Shown here in pieces: positions 35,431-48,508 of a stretch of 64,000 bases of DNA. A program made the translations under genes and the position numbers. The number at the start of each line of letters is the position of its first letter. The stretch's first letter is position 1. The DNA is taken from the NCBI GenBank assembly GCA_963693085.1, contig OY856411.1:112039267-112103266 (forward strand), written 5' to 3'. The notes under the pieces are model-generated. The model did not search any database, was not told the DNA's origin, and saw only the letters and a list, made by a program, of their open reading frames with translations. The stretch comes from Alisma plantago-aquatica (Eukaryota > Streptophyta > Magnoliopsida > Alismatales > Alismataceae).

Positions 35431-37514
35431 ATGTGAATCGAAGTATGATTAAAGTTTCTTATTAGATTCAAAACATCAAAATTAAACTACCATCATTAAT
35501 AAAGCTTTAAACAATGATCCACTTGGTTAAGCATGCAATCAATCAAGTAAACCCTAATTAGATGGTTTATCTAAAAATGGGTCATTACCGTGAGTCTTAA
35601 CTCAAGCAAGGTAGGAACAAGACACCAACACTAGGGTGACTAGACCACAAATGTCTTGACCTAACACCACTAAGTCAAACTCAACCACAAGTAAGCATCT
35701 CTACCAAAAGCTATCAAGGTCGTGACCACCAAGAGGGAAGTGTCATGACCACACCAAGATGCACCATCCAGGTCTCAAAACAAAACTAAAACCAAGGTAA
35801 GAACCAAGGTCACCATGAGGAAAACTCAAGAAACCGACCACCAAACCCTAAAGCATAGGTCAAGAAACCACCAAGAAAGAACCTCTTCCAAATAAGGTAA
35901 AACCATGCTCAAGGTAACCAAGACTGAACCTAAAATCTATCCAACTTCTAGGTATATGAACAACATGCATGGGAGTAAGATCAAGGGCAAATTTTAGAGA
36001 AGAACCTCCACAACTCATCATCTACTAAATCAGGTACATATAGATTAGGGTTTCAGAATTCTCCCAAACCAATCAAGGTATCTTCACCAAACAAGCTCTA
36101 GAGATTACCACTAAGCACAAGAATGATGAGGAAGCAATGTAGAGAAAGAAGACAATAATAAAAAACATTAAGAAGTGCAATAATAGAGTAGTTTTAGTGT
36201 TATATAACCCGCCTTAAGATGATCATCACCAAGAGCTCCAAACTCTAAGATCAAGAGCTACAAACACATGATCCAAGGGTTGAAGAAGCTTCACCAAAAG
36301 CTCCACACTAGGCCACAAGAACACCTCAAGAAGAATAAGACACCAAGGTCAAAGCTAGCTCAAGGAAAGCAGCAAAGAAGCTCTTGGCCAAACCAAAAGA
36401 GAAAGGGAGAAAGATAGGAGAAATCCTCTTCACAATTGGGTCAACCTTGTCAAAACATGGTCTATGACCCTTGTAATGAGGAGTTTCTCTCCAAAAAATG
36501 ACCACCATGGAAGAACCATGGTCTAGGGCCAAGAAAAGAGAGGAAGATGAAGGTAGGAGGTCAAAATAAACATCAACTTAGAAGACAAACACTTACCAAG
36601 GATGGAAGATGAGATCGGATCACCACTACCACCACATGCAAAAGGAGATTGATCCACCAATCTCCAAGGACGAACATCCTTGCTCCACCAAGCTCCAAGA
36701 ACAAGCAAAGAAGGAGGAAGAAGATAGATGTCTGAAAAAGGGTTGCAAGAAAGAAGATATAAGGGGTTATATAGATGAAAGATAAGAGAGAGGGCAAGGG
36801 GTGAGGTGTCAACATGCTAAGGGACCCAAGGGATACTTGTCCACTCAAAAGGCCAACATGCAACCACTTAAGCATGACATGCAAGACATGGTGATACACA
36901 CCAGGTAGCGTCTCAACCACCATGGGATACAACATGGTTGCGGTCAAAACCCTCCCAGGGTGCACCTCCCATGGTCGTGACACCCCCTATCACCATCTCC
37001 TCTTGGTCGAAACAAAGTCCTACACCATCCCTAGGTCGAGACAACCTATGTTAGGGCAACCATCTCAACCCAAGGCCACCCTAGACTACCTAGGTCATGA
37101 CCCAAACACTTGGAGGAGGTGTCTTGACTGCAACACCCTCCAAATCCAACCTTGGTCATGACCCAAGGTCTAGACAACACAACCAACACACATGGTTAAG
37201 GCACTCAACACTCACATCGACCCTAATCACCACCTGCGGTGATACTCCTTAACCAAGGCTCAAATAGGGCACCCTCCTCTTTCTCTTTCCTCTAGATGAT
37301 TTCAAGAAAGAGAGAGAACACTCTAGAGGTGGCAAACTACACATCAACACCCTACACTGGGTAAATTGCAATTTGCATCAAAACAAGCTCAAACTTTTAA
37401 CTTAAGCTCTCCAGAAGCCCTAATTACATATAAAAACAGTACAGTAAGGTTCTAAACACATGATTAATCCAAAGCAAACAGGGTTACCCCAAAACTCAGG
37501 TCAGGGGTCTTACA
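35431..37514 (-). repeat. Gypsy LTR, minus strand, start at 37514
   Basis: On the minus strand it begins TGTAAGACCCCTGACCTGAG at 37514, a classic plant gypsy LTR start. A minus TATA box (tctatataacccc) lies near 36764-36776. U3 (36900-37200) has repeated ggtcgagac/ggtcatgacc-type motifs. No primer site or internal region could be attached to it and the 3' end is not visible, so solo or truncated status is undecided. Minus frames at 36326-36983 are open by composition only. Confidence 0.65.
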
Positions 37515-40310
37515 CCCAAGATCTATAGTTTTGTGACCATGTACCTAGGGGAGACCTCTTTCTCCTTCTCAATCTATTCTGATTGCTTCCTGAGTATTTG
37601 CTTCCAAACCCTGAATCATGCTTGAAATATAACATTGTTATTCCTTCAATTATTTAATTACATAATTTACTTCTCAACCCAAGTCTTATAATCATTAATT
37701 CAAATTTATCAATTCGAGGATCCAACACATATACGTATATATATATCAATCATATTATCGAGCTTGTTCTATCCCAAGTTAGATTTTTTGTGAGTTAACT
37801 TATTGATAAACATTAAGCTTAAATAAAATAAATACCTACTAGAAACTCCCTCCCACCGACCACCTTCTATTTGAATCTACAACACTATGAATCTACATAG
37901 GTGTAAAGTTTATTTACTTGGTTTTCCTTACTATTTGAGTGGCTGCTTTTTTCTCTTTTGGGTCCAATACCTTATGATTTATGCTCAGGTGTATGACTTC
38001 AACACTACTTTTCATTGATTTTATTATTTGCTTTTTTACCTATCTGATTACACTTCATCATGTTGCTCTTTCTCAACACTTGCTTCTTTTTGGTGTGGTA
38101 CATTATGTATGACATTCTAGCATCTTTGCTAGTGGCCAATTCTTTTGTTTCTTAGAATGAGTTGTGTGCACTTCCATGTACTTGTTTCTTACTTACACTT
38201 ATGTGATTGTTCCTAGAATCCTATAACTATAAAAAATGATGGAGTATTCATCAAAACTATTATAGTTCAAATTCTCACCTATGTGAGTGTTTGTGCGCTT
38301 TCCAATGTATGTGCTTGCTTGATTCACCAATGTGAGTATTTGTGTGCTTTTCCACATACTTTCTTCCTTGCTTCACATGTGTGAGTTTTTGGTAGTTTCT
38401 TAGAGTGAGTTTTACGTGCTTCCAGTTTCTTGCTTCGCCTATGCAATTGCTTTCTTGTTGCTTTTACTACCGATTTCTCTTTAGTGTGCTTGCTTGCTTG
38501 CTTCACCTATTTGATTGTTCCTTTTACTACGAGCTATAATTTCATCAACTCATTTAGATTTTTTTGTTAGCTATATTTCTTTTGTATCTATACCTATCAC
38601 AAGAGGTAGTTAGTTTATTGTTAATCCAATAGAGTTGCTTCTCTCTTGCTAGGTTATTTATATTTTCCCTCTAGAGAACCTCTCGTGTGTTGATTTTTCT
38701 TGATAAATCATCGATGGCTGTTTCTAATTAAGTATTAAGAAAAATGTAAAGTTGCTGACTAGATTTTGTCCACAAACTCATTGGCAATTTGTGCTACGTT
38801 TGTAGTAACTAGCTGAGAATCTGATTCTGCCCAACAATAAAAATCAATTCTAGACTTTGATTTGTTAATCGGGGTCGGCCTTGGGTTTATATATATTAAA
38901 TATATGTTTTCTTTTCCAAGTGTGTGTTTTCTAGCTTAAGTATCGTGCTATGTGTTTCATTACTTACCTATCTATCACTTTCCTACTTGGTACTATTCCA
39001 CTTGTCTGCTTTCTTTGAGCTTTAATTTATTCTTAGTTTAGATTTTATCATTTTAGGCCAATTTGAGTTTGATTTTCGATATCTGAATTAAAATTAGGCC
39101 AATTCACAGTTTAGATTTTTCCATTCCAAGTTGGTATAGGATATATAATTTACACAATACATGTTCTAACATGCCATGCAATTAAATATTGTTTCTATAA
39201 TGTGTACTAAGGAGAGAGACTGGTTAGTGTTTTTCAAGAGCATTTCTTCTAGCTCAGGCACCATGCCTTTGTTGTATGATATGTATTTACTAGGTTGATA
39301 TATAAACTTGAAAGCCAAGTTTACTTAGGTACTTTTTTGTGTTGTTTGCGGTCTGCTTGCTAGTTTGATAGATAGGTTTAAAACAAGTTTGCTCATACCA
39401 GACTAAAACTATTTATTTTTCCTTATAAATTCTATTGGTAAATATTTTTTCCTTATAAATGCTATTGGTAAATGTAGGTATCACAACATGCTAGTCTAAC
39501 AAAGCCATCACGATATGTGCTATGCTTCAAAATGGAGTCACATATAGAATCATTGTGTATGACGGTGTCGTACCTGGGTTTAACATTGAGTTAGATAGCT
39601 TAGAAAAAATAATGTTGTTTTAGACTTTAGCAGTTCAATTCGGACCAAGTTTGAAAAATTAATGTATAAAGTGAAATCAATTTGGTTCATAGTTTAGATT
39701 TTATTTTTAATATGGTTTGGTACATGTGTTTGACAAGCGGAGTCATTTTAGATTTGAAATTTGATATCTGGACTAAAACTTATTTGCCTCATGACTTAAA
39801 TTTTATCAAACTAGTTCAGTACTTGTTGACAAATTTAGACAATCTATGTCCTAACACGTACAGAAGATTAATATCATTTCTTATCTTATCATCAAAAGGT
39901 GGGTGTGACTCTCACAACATGCGACTCTAGAATATACACTTTTGTTTTAATTTTGGCAGCTACACGATTGTCGGATGCTTGCAAAACAAAAAACATTAGT
40001 AGCTTCCATACAATTTAGGATTTGTTCTAGGTTCAAACATCATATAATTGAGTCATACTCTAGACTTACCACTAAGGAAAAAACATGGTTGTGAGTTGGC
40101 CTAAAAGTTAATAATCAATTTTTTGATGGTCGTCTATATAATAATATTTATATCCATTATGTCATGACATAATTTTCTTATAATACATCTTGTTTTATTT
40201 AAATAAATAAATACAAATTGATGTGTGAATTGAAACTGTGTTAATTCAAAATTGTCAGTTATGGCTACATAATACATCGAAGCATTTTACAATACACATA
40301 TATACATACT
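37515..40310. other. No gene identified; AT-rich repeats
   Basis: No supported coding region on either strand. Around 38040-38540 imperfect repeats with (t)gtgag/gtgttt and cttgcttgcttg phrases recur about every 60-70 bp, and cttattgttttccttataaat is duplicated near 39420-39460. The right end borders the truncated helicase region of the Helitron. It may include Helitron tail or captured DNA, but no CTRR end with hairpin was recognised. Confidence 0.45.
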
Positions 40311-42661
40311 GTAGTAAAAGATCTAATGATTCAATTGCCTATTTCTTTGCCATGGATACCTCATCCTAGACTATAAGTTTAGTTCTTTGGAGGAGCTCTC
40401 CTATACTACTTCATTTTGAAATATTGCATACATTTTGTACCTCATTATTCAATGGTATTTTAAACTTTGAGTGTGCAGTTCTTCCAAAAGGTAACAAAGA
40501 TGTTGCTACTCCAAAAGATGTGATTGTAGGTTCTATTTGACTGCATGATCTCACCTTTTCCAGTAAAGCACGGCATAAAAAATGTTTTGCATGTTCCTCC
40601 TGGTCCATCAATAAAAAAGATTCCCTGCACTATTCAGCTGATTCATAATAGCTTTGTAAGCACAACTTTGATCATAATTCAGTTGTGAAATTGACAGAAT
40701 GTCATCATTAAATACAATGATTTTCAATTCTTCTTCTACATCTTTGTATATCTTTTGATGTTCATTTTGACATATGGTAAGCTAAAGTCTAACTAACTTT
40801 TCCCCATTGATTCTAAGCACATTTGATCTTATTTAGAGCATAATTGTGAGCATCTTTCCAATCCTCTTTTTCTTTATCATAAAAGTCTTCACTCATCTGA
40901 TTCTTGAATTTTTCTCAAAGAGTTATAGGACTAACAGATGTGCAATAGACAAATATAGTACAAAATAGTTGTCGAAGACCAGAGGACATTTGAAATATTG
41001 TAGCTTGATCAAGGCATTCTTCAATATTGTCAGAAGTATGTAACAAACCATTTTTTTCCACTGCCTCTTAGAACATACTATATTTAGTTCCACATACAAT
41101 TTTTAGATGATCAAAAGGTTTTGCGCCTCTGATATGATTCAATAAACAACGTATATAGTAGCGCTCACCTTTGATAGGTTTTGCAAAAATAACTCTTCCA
41201 ATAGAATTTCCTTGTTTTCTTTTATTCCAACATTTAGAGTTCTTTTCCTAGACGTAGTGCTCAGGAAATTCTTTATATAGGTATCTTCGAGCCTCCTCAT
41301 CAATACATTTTTTCTAAAATATTATGTGAGCATTATTCTTGAAAAATACTCATTGTGTACAATGGTTGATAAAGCTTGATTCTCATGAAATGTAATAGTA
41401 TGCTTGTCCTCGAGATGAAGTTGCAAAAATGTGACTGGTGGATGCATTTCATTTAAGGGAAATTGATATATTCTCCATGATGCCTCTTGTGTGGATACCC
41501 ATCATTCTGATACATATTGTGCAATTTCATCATGTGCATTCATTGACTATTTTTCATCCACTTGCAATATTATCTGGTCATGTCCTTTATATAAGTACTT
41601 GAACAAATACTTTACAGCTTTAATTGAAAAACATATTTCTACATTCATATGACAGTTGTATTTAGCAAGTAAGGACTGTAAGGAACAATCCAACGATTAT
41701 CAACTATAGTGGAACCAACTTTTTCTTGGTGATTCATGTCTCTTCTTTGATAGGGAGGGTAGGAATTCTTTGTCTAAGTTGTTATCAAATTGAATTCTTT
41801 TGGATAATATTTCTTGCATTGTCCATTTTCCATGCAGACATTTTTTGGATTTAAGGTCCCACATGGACCATGGACCATATGTTTTAAGACCACATAATGT
41901 AAATGTGGATTATTTTCCCTTTCTAGTATTTCAACAGATACATACTGGTCATGTACATCAGGGGTAGTAATCTTTTGATCCTTGTCCAATATGATAAGAA
42001 AATGTACATGTGGAAGTCCTCTCTTTTGATATTTTATAACATAAACATAAGCGATCACACACCCAAATATATCTCTCTTAAAAAGATCAGTTTTCAACTC
42101 TTCTAATTTTGATTTGAAGATTCTAGACAATAAATCTGTCCTATTTTGTGCTTCCTCGTAAGGGAGCAACTCTCTTTTCACTTCTGTCCAAGATGGATTG
42201 CATGTAAAAGTTAGAAAGATATCTAGTTTTCCATATCTTTGAACTAATTCCATTACATCAAGATAACATTGTCTCATATATCTAGGACCACCAATAAAAG
42301 ATATAGGGAGGATAACTCTTTTTCCAATTGTAATTCCAGTATTTTTTCCCTGGTTGATGTTGTCAACAATTTCCTGACATAGATATGCTCGAATTTGTTT
42401 TTGATCTCTTCTAATATAATCCAAATGGCTAGTTTCAAGTTTATTGTACATGCCAACAATATATTGTTGTAGAAGTCTCCCAGAATGTAACAAAATAGAA
42501 TTATCATTTGCTCTGATTTGCAACTTGTAGCAGTAATATTCACGACATGAGATTGTTTTTCTTTGCTTTCGTTTTGACTCTAGAGCTAAAACATAACAAC
42601 AACAAAAATTGATAAATCATACTATTTAGTGATTAAATATGTTAGTTATTATATATGTTAT

Positions 42662-44059
42662 TGATGTATGCACAAATTGTCGTTATTTTGATATCTAATT
42701 TGGTTATTTTCTGTCATTTGTGCTTAATTGAATATCTTTTTAATACATATTTTACCAAATTAGTAAAAATCACTTGTGCATCATTTCTTATATTTTTGCA
42801 TGTATTTACATGCATTTTACATGTTTTAATTATTATAATAATTATTTGATTTTATTCATTGATTATTTTATTGCAGATAATTATTATCTCCAGAAGCAGA
42901 GTCGATGGTACCGACTTTCAACTCAGTACCACCGACATGGCATCAGAGTCGACATATAATTTTGTTCTAGATCGAGAAGGAAACATCAAAAAGTCAGTGG
43001 CACCGACTTCTAAGTCGGTGGTACCGACACAGAGACATACGGTCCAAATTAAACGTACTTCATTAATGAATTTAACATTATACAAAAATATTATATATAT
43101 ATATAACTTTTGACTTAAAGTGCATGCGCCGGCCAAAAACCACACCATTAGACAAAGAATCTCGTTCTCTATTGGGAGGGTGTGAAAACCTAGGCGAAAG
43201 GAAGAAGAAAAGTGGAGAAATCATATCTAGTGGACCTTGGAGACATTTTGGCGGCAGAGACGATGGCAGAACGACTTCATCTTCTCCAGATCCCTTCCTC
43301 TACTCTTTCTCCTATTTACTATATCTCAAAATTCACATTTTGTATATTCTCGAGTTACTGTGATACCATGAAAATAATGTTTGGCTAATTTTTATAATTC
43401 CTTAGGACCCGGGAGTAGTCCGGTATGCATTGTATTTGACTTTTGCACATTAATACAATTTTTACTTCTATTTTCTGGATATAAATTTGTGGAACCTTAT
43501 GATCTATTTGTGCTTGGCCGACATAGATAGATAGATAGATCTTTAATTACTTTGTAAGAAGGATTAAAGATTAGAAAACTGTTAATTTACACTATTTCGA
43601 GCTTCCTTTGGGAAAGGTGGCATACTAATAGTGGGAAGAAACCCAGAGGTATCGCTAATGCACCTAAACTAAGGTATAAACTACTACAAGAGTGGAGTTG
43701 ACTTAGTATTAGGTAGTGAATTACACCACGAAAGCGGGTGATTCTTGTTACAGGCTTTCTATCCAGGGTTAGGAGTGATATATATTGATGTGTAGAGGTT
43801 AAATATAGTGTATTCTGTGGTGAAATAATCATTCTAAGGAATTCACCTTTAATTCATTCTTCAAACTATTTGATTTTATTTGTTGTTTACTTTCTTTTAA
43901 TTCAAACAATCAATTTCAATCTTTCTTTAGGACTAGATGATTGAGTCATAATTAGTACTAGTCTCTGGAAAACGATTCCCTGAGTTTGACTTGGGCCTCA
44001 CTTGCCTTTATTACTTCGATACGCACACTTGTGTTTGCACGCACAGTTTATGCATGTCA
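42662..44059 (+). repeat. Solo LTR of a Tat/Athila-type gypsy element (1398 bp)
   Basis: Begins TGATGTATGC and ends GCATGTCA, near-inverted ends. The flanks are gttat (42657-42661) and gttac (44060-44064), a 5-bp target duplication with one change. Inside are a TATA-like tatatatatataac near 43096-43110, the phrase aggacccgggagtag near 43405, cacgaaagcgggtg near 43726, and cgattccctgagtttgac near 43974. All are usual for this LTR class. No internal region is present. Minor repeats include (gata)4 near 43526. Confidence 0.82.
42905..43035. repeat. Cluster of GTCGGT/ACCGAC motifs in the solo LTR
   Basis: Within 130 bp the phrases ggtaccgac, gtaccaccgac, gtggcaccgac, aagtcggtgg and taccgacac recur in both orientations. 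The strongest unit is caccgacttctaagtcggtg, a 20-bp inverted repeat. They lie upstream of the TATA-like sequence, so in U3. Confidence 0.7.
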
Positions 44060-44872
44060 GTTACCTCTTTTCTCTTGTAGAAAAAGTTTAGTGATGTCAT
44101 CGAACAAAGATAAATCAAACATTGGATCGTTAGTCATCCATTGACCAATGTCTTTATCTTTTCTTGAAATTCCTTCAGACCAACCAACTTCACCATGTGG
44201 AAACAACAACGGGTATTGCAAAGGATCATAGAATCCATATTAATAATTAACATAATGGCTAGTAACACCATGAATATAAACATGAATATCTCGTTGAAAG
44301 TTTATGTTGTTGTTGTCATCTACATTTTCAATCCAAATTGCAGCCACTTGTGAAGCAGTTGGTGCATTTTGAACTCTTTGATGCACATTTGGACATGACT
44401 TTATAAATATGTAAACATTTTCAACATTTTACAAGTCCTTCAGACTTCGGAAGAATCTTGAGTATGGATTTTCTTATAATGTACTAATAAGTATCTTAAC
44501 TACATCCTCCTTTAATCTTGATGATTGATGTATTCTATTTTCTATCTCATGATTTGTGTCATAAAAATACAATTACAAGTGTGAAGGGTGTCCATCTTCA
44601 GGTATTATCCTATTCACAAAGTGATATATCTGTCATTGAACCTTGAAAGTATATAAACCTTTGTTTCTCTTGGAGAGAGCTCTATCCTCATTCACACCCA
44701 TAGATGTAAAAGCAAAAGTATTCTTGTATGTCCTTATACATTGACTAAAATGAATATCTTTATTTTATAATGAATTATATAAATGATACAATCCTAATGG
44801 GATGTCATTTGCTGCTAAATCAATTTCTCCATCATAGCAACAGAAGTTTCTAATTTCATATGGAAATATTTT

Positions 44873-46177
44873 TGTAAGGCCCCTAAACTTGCTTAATGAG
44901 TTGAATAAGCTTAATTGTTATAATTTAATTCTTATAGACCTAATCTAACCTTGTTATATGCTTTTAAATCATAATACAAGCTTAAGTTTCACATTTGGTA
45001 CAATTTGGACACTGTTTGAGCAAGTTATGCAATTTTATGCACATTTTGGACTTTTCTACAATTTACCCAATTGAGAGGTTTTCTTTGCAATTTATCACTT
45101 GAATTATGTTCCTTGGATATTGTATCATCATTCTTGAGCTTATTGAGCCATGGGGCACATATTTAAACCTTGGTTTGAAGATGTTTTCTCCACGGGTATT
45201 TTAGAGTTTACCCCTTCATGGATGAGCTACCTTTAGTAGCTATCAACTAATGAATTATTTGATTGGTTTGGAAATTCAAAAAAGGAGAGATAATCAGGTC
45301 TATATGGATGGTGGTGGGGCTGCTTGTATGTGTGCTTGTATATTCTTAATAGTTTTAAGGCCATAGACACATGGGAAAGCTACTTTTACACCTCATGCTT
45401 GCTTCCATCCTTATCCATGGGCTATATTTACCTCTTCCTTGCCTAAGTACGAAACTTTGCTTGATTTCTCTTTCTTCTAACCTGGTCAATCACTCCACTC
45501 TATTTTTCTACAGAACCAAGTGCTCTAAGATAGAAGAAAATCCCTTTTTGGAGAAGAAGATCTCCTAGAGCTCCATCTAGCCCTACCCAGGGTTTCCAAG
45601 GTCATCTTCTAGGGATTTTGACCAAGGCAAGTTGTTTTCTTCCTTCCTTCTCCATTTCTCTTGCTCTTCTACTTCCTTAGACCTTCCTTTGGGTTAGAAC
45701 CTTGCTATTCCATGGTAGAAATTGCTCTAAAGCTCTAAAACATTACCTTTCTTGCTCCTTATGCTTAGGGTTTGCTCATTTGATGAAGAAAGGTGCTAGA
45801 TGGACGAGTTCACAGCTTATGCTTGGATTTCCTACCCTACTTGCTCGTGTTTTCCTCTGTTTGGGAGTTTATCTTCTAATTAGAGGCAAGTTTTATAACT
45901 TGCTCCACGATGATGGTACCATTGCAACAACCCTTTGGTGTTGCCTTCATGACAACTGATGGTCGGGATCAAAGGTGTCAGATGATGGTGACAACCTATG
46001 GTCACCCCCTTAGGTCAGGTTTTGAATCAATTATAAGCTTACTGATCAACCATTAAGTACCATAATAATGTTATCAATCAATGATGACATTAGCTTAAAA
46101 TTTGATGATGATTAATGAATATAGTGTTGATCTAACAACCTATGGTGACTTAATGGTCACTAATGATGGTGGAATGG
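44873..46177 (+). repeat. Gypsy LTR, 5' part, interrupted
   Basis: Starts TGTAAGGCCCC at 44873, directly after Helitron coding sequence; the preceding 5 bp are atttt. The content matches 30376-31100. A TATA-like gctatattta lies near 45420. It is cut at 46177 by the end of the Athila-like element, preceded by aatgg as the probable target copy. Short + frames (45371-45959) lie in the transcribed LTR and are not genes. Confidence 0.7.
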
Positions 46178-48508
46178 TGCGCGCCCGCCAATGGTGTTAC
46201 ACGCTACTCAATTGGAGTTTTGAATAGATGCAACCCCATGGATAGAAGCACATGGGTGGATTCACTTTTGATATTTATAAAACCTAAACTGACTGCCTAT
46301 GTCTACCAAAACACTACACCCGCAAGCGCACGGGGTCGTGTCATAGTATAGGAAGGTGGCAAGTATAGGGTCAATCCACAGGGAAAAGAGGGGGCACTAG
46401 AACTAAGTTTAGTTTCGCTAGGTTCCTACTACGAATACTAGGGTTAAAGGTTGTTTTGATTGTTAAACTATTATGGACAAACAAGCAATTAAAGGCAAGA
46501 ATGAAATCTAAGTTAACCCTAGGCTAGATTAAGGCTAAATAGGCAAGAAAAGATTAAGCTAGGTATGAAAAGGAAAACTAAACTAAGGCAAGCAAGAGAA
46601 AATCAAAAGAGCAATTAAATAGCTAAACTAACAGGAACAAGGCAAGAACAAAGCAAGTAGCTAACTAAGCAAGGAAAGAACTAATTAAGCTAAGCGAGCA
46701 CAAATCTAGGATTTTAAGCAATAAAGAGGGGTATGGGTTGTTTAGGGGTATGAACTTATCACTTAAGTTGGGGGGAAACATATGAACATTATGATTTCAT
46801 TTAGATTATACAAACCAAACAACAAGTTAGAGTCTAATGAATTAACCTAAGCTTCTAACTGGCCATGGATATGCTAGGTTGTGTATAGGGGAACTAGTCC
46901 CTAACACCTCCTACTACCCTTACGAGGCTCAATTGGGTTAGGGATCAGGTTCAATTCAATTAGAGTCTAATCAAGTCTAGGTTTCTATATTAGGCAGTCC
47001 TAGGGAAATTAGGGTCCGAGGGTAGTAATGGGGAGGTGAAATTAGGGTTTTAGACCCCAATCCCCCCACATTCTAGCCTTGAGAAGGATCCATGCTAGTT
47101 GCACTAGAATCATCTAATCTAGCTACTTAGATCTCTCACTTAGGTTTAGGGAGATTGATTAGGATGTAGGAAGATGGGAGGCAGTCTAGGGATCCAAGAA
47201 TTGGATCTAGGGGCAAATCCCAAAATTCACACATATAAGCCATTTGCCTAAATTCCTAGGTGATTTCACACACAAACCAACAAACAATCCATGGAGAATG
47301 AGATGCAAGTAGAATATAATCATTAACAAATGGAATTACAAATTTTACATGTCATTCTCCCCCAACATGGTATCAAAGTAACATAATTTCCCCCAAACAT
47401 CCCACCCAACGGGCCTAGCTACTCATAACAAAGAAAAATACAAAGAGAAAGGAGATAGAATGAGTAGAGTAGTGAAAAGCCATGATGGGCTCAGTGAAGA
47501 CTCCTCCTTCTCCACCTCCTAGCAGCTATATCTCGAGCTCCCTCCTCCAAGGTAGGTGAATGGCATGGATGTGTGGTGGAAATGGGTGAAAATAATGGAA
47601 AACTAGGGTTTTTGTGGTAGAAATGGTGAAATGGAGGTGAAATGAGGTGGGAATGGATGGAGGACGAATTGGGGCAGCTGGAGTGGCTGTAGGGTTGCTA
47701 ACCTCGTGCCCCAGCCTCCACCTAGGTATATATAGGTGTGGGGAGGAAGCACTAGGTCAAGTAGGGGCAAAATGGGGAAAGTAGTGGAAAATGGGTGGAT
47801 TTTGTGAGTAACACGGCCGTGGTGGGTAGGGTAGAGCACGGCCGTGGTGGATGGGAACGGTCGTGGTGAATAAAATGGCTAAATGTCAGGTTGGTGGTCA
47901 AATTTGGGTTGAAAATGCCACGGTCGTGGTGGACTGAGGGTAGCACGGCCGTGATGTGTGCCATGGCCGTGGCGGGCTGGGTGATGGTGGTCGTGGTGAT
48001 GTTGTACGGTCGTTCTGGTCTTCTGTAGCACGGCCGTGCTATGCAGCACGGTTGTGGTTTCTATCTCTGGCACGGTCGTTCTGTGATGCACGGTCGTGGT
48101 GCTTTCTGCTTGACTGAAGGTGATTCTATTGATTTATAAGTGACCTAGCACGGCCGTTCTGTGGTACCACGGCCGTGTTGGGTCCTGGATCAGCAAGTTG
48201 ACTCTGTTCTTTGACTTTTCTTGGACATCTTTGCTTCAATTGATCTTTGGCCACTGGGGGTATGTTGAGGGATCATCAAACTTCACTTTGGGCCTTTCCA
48301 AGGGTAAAGGAACCCTAGGATCACTCCTTCTCTCTCTCTCTTCCATCAAGTGTGGTCCAAATGCCTGAAAAACATGCAAATAATGTCCATAAGTGCATTT
48401 TATACAGATAAGCATATTGGGAGGATTGACATGCAATCTAACAGGTATAGATGTGATTGAAAAGTAAAAAGATACAATATGAAGCTCTAAAATAGGGTTG
48501 AATCACCA
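46178..48508 (-). repeat. LTR-A (3' LTR of the Athila-like unit)
   Basis: Aligns with 55081-57177 from its + start (tgcgcgcccgccaatgg against tgtgctcccgccaatgg) to 48249. On the minus strand it would start TGGTGATTC near 48508, next to aagtttgggg, and end CA at 46178. The phrase gaccccgtgcgcttgcgggtgtag (minus) at 46316-46339 is a hallmark of this LTR class. A second polypurine-like site at 49900-49910 leaves the exact 5' boundary open. Confidence 0.82.
47805..48175. repeat. CACGGCCGTG palindrome array in LTR-A
   Basis: About 15 copies of a core close to the 10-bp palindrome cacggccgtg, with variants such as cacggtcgtgg and cacggccgttctg. Spacing is irregular, about 15-40 bp. The matching array in LTR-B is at about 56720-57105, where individual copies have drifted to catggctg or cacggctg. 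Confidence 0.85.

Larger units (their letters stand above)
42586..44064 (-). other. Intron of the Helitron gene, enlarged by a solo LTR
   Basis: Minus-strand exon 1 ends ...gaaaagag, then gtaact. Exon 2 is preceded by ttgttgttatgttttag. Splicing joins g to ct as one Ala codon and continues LESKRKQRK in the Rep frame, exactly as the family reads. Without the inserted LTR and one target copy the intron would be 76 nt, a normal plant size. Confidence 0.8.
40311..44872 (-). pseudogene. Helitron Rep-helicase gene (RepHel), two exons, truncated
   Basis: Rolling-circle transposase of plant Helitrons. Exon 1 (44870-44065) contains DIPLGLYHLY, ASQVAAIWIENVDD and YDPLQYPLLFPHGEVGW, with several stops. 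Exon 2 starts at 42585. A 249-residue open stretch (42523-41774) holds the Helitron_like_N region, including FIGGPRYMRQCYLD and TCNPSWTEV, then the HUH motif in GLPHVHFLI near 42010. KYLFKYLYKG near 41610 is the two-Tyr motif. The SF1 helicase part starts near 40620: the Walker A reads GPGGTCKT (normally GTGKT), a frameshift follows at once, then GRTAHSKFKIPL, and a Walker B-like DEVSM near 40345. Homology stops near 40311, so later helicase motifs are missing. The N-terminus is cut by the LTR at 44873. Confidence 0.93.

Noticed and set aside
38324..38506. Lys-rich minus-strand peptide as a small basic protein
   Set aside because: It is a by-product of the cttgcttg/tgtgag tandem-like repeat at 38040-38540.
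42662..44059. The Helitron intron as a natural 1.5-kb intron
   Set aside because: Its interior has LTR ends, a near-perfect 5-bp target duplication and LTR-class hallmarks on the opposite strand. The native intron was most likely 76 nt.
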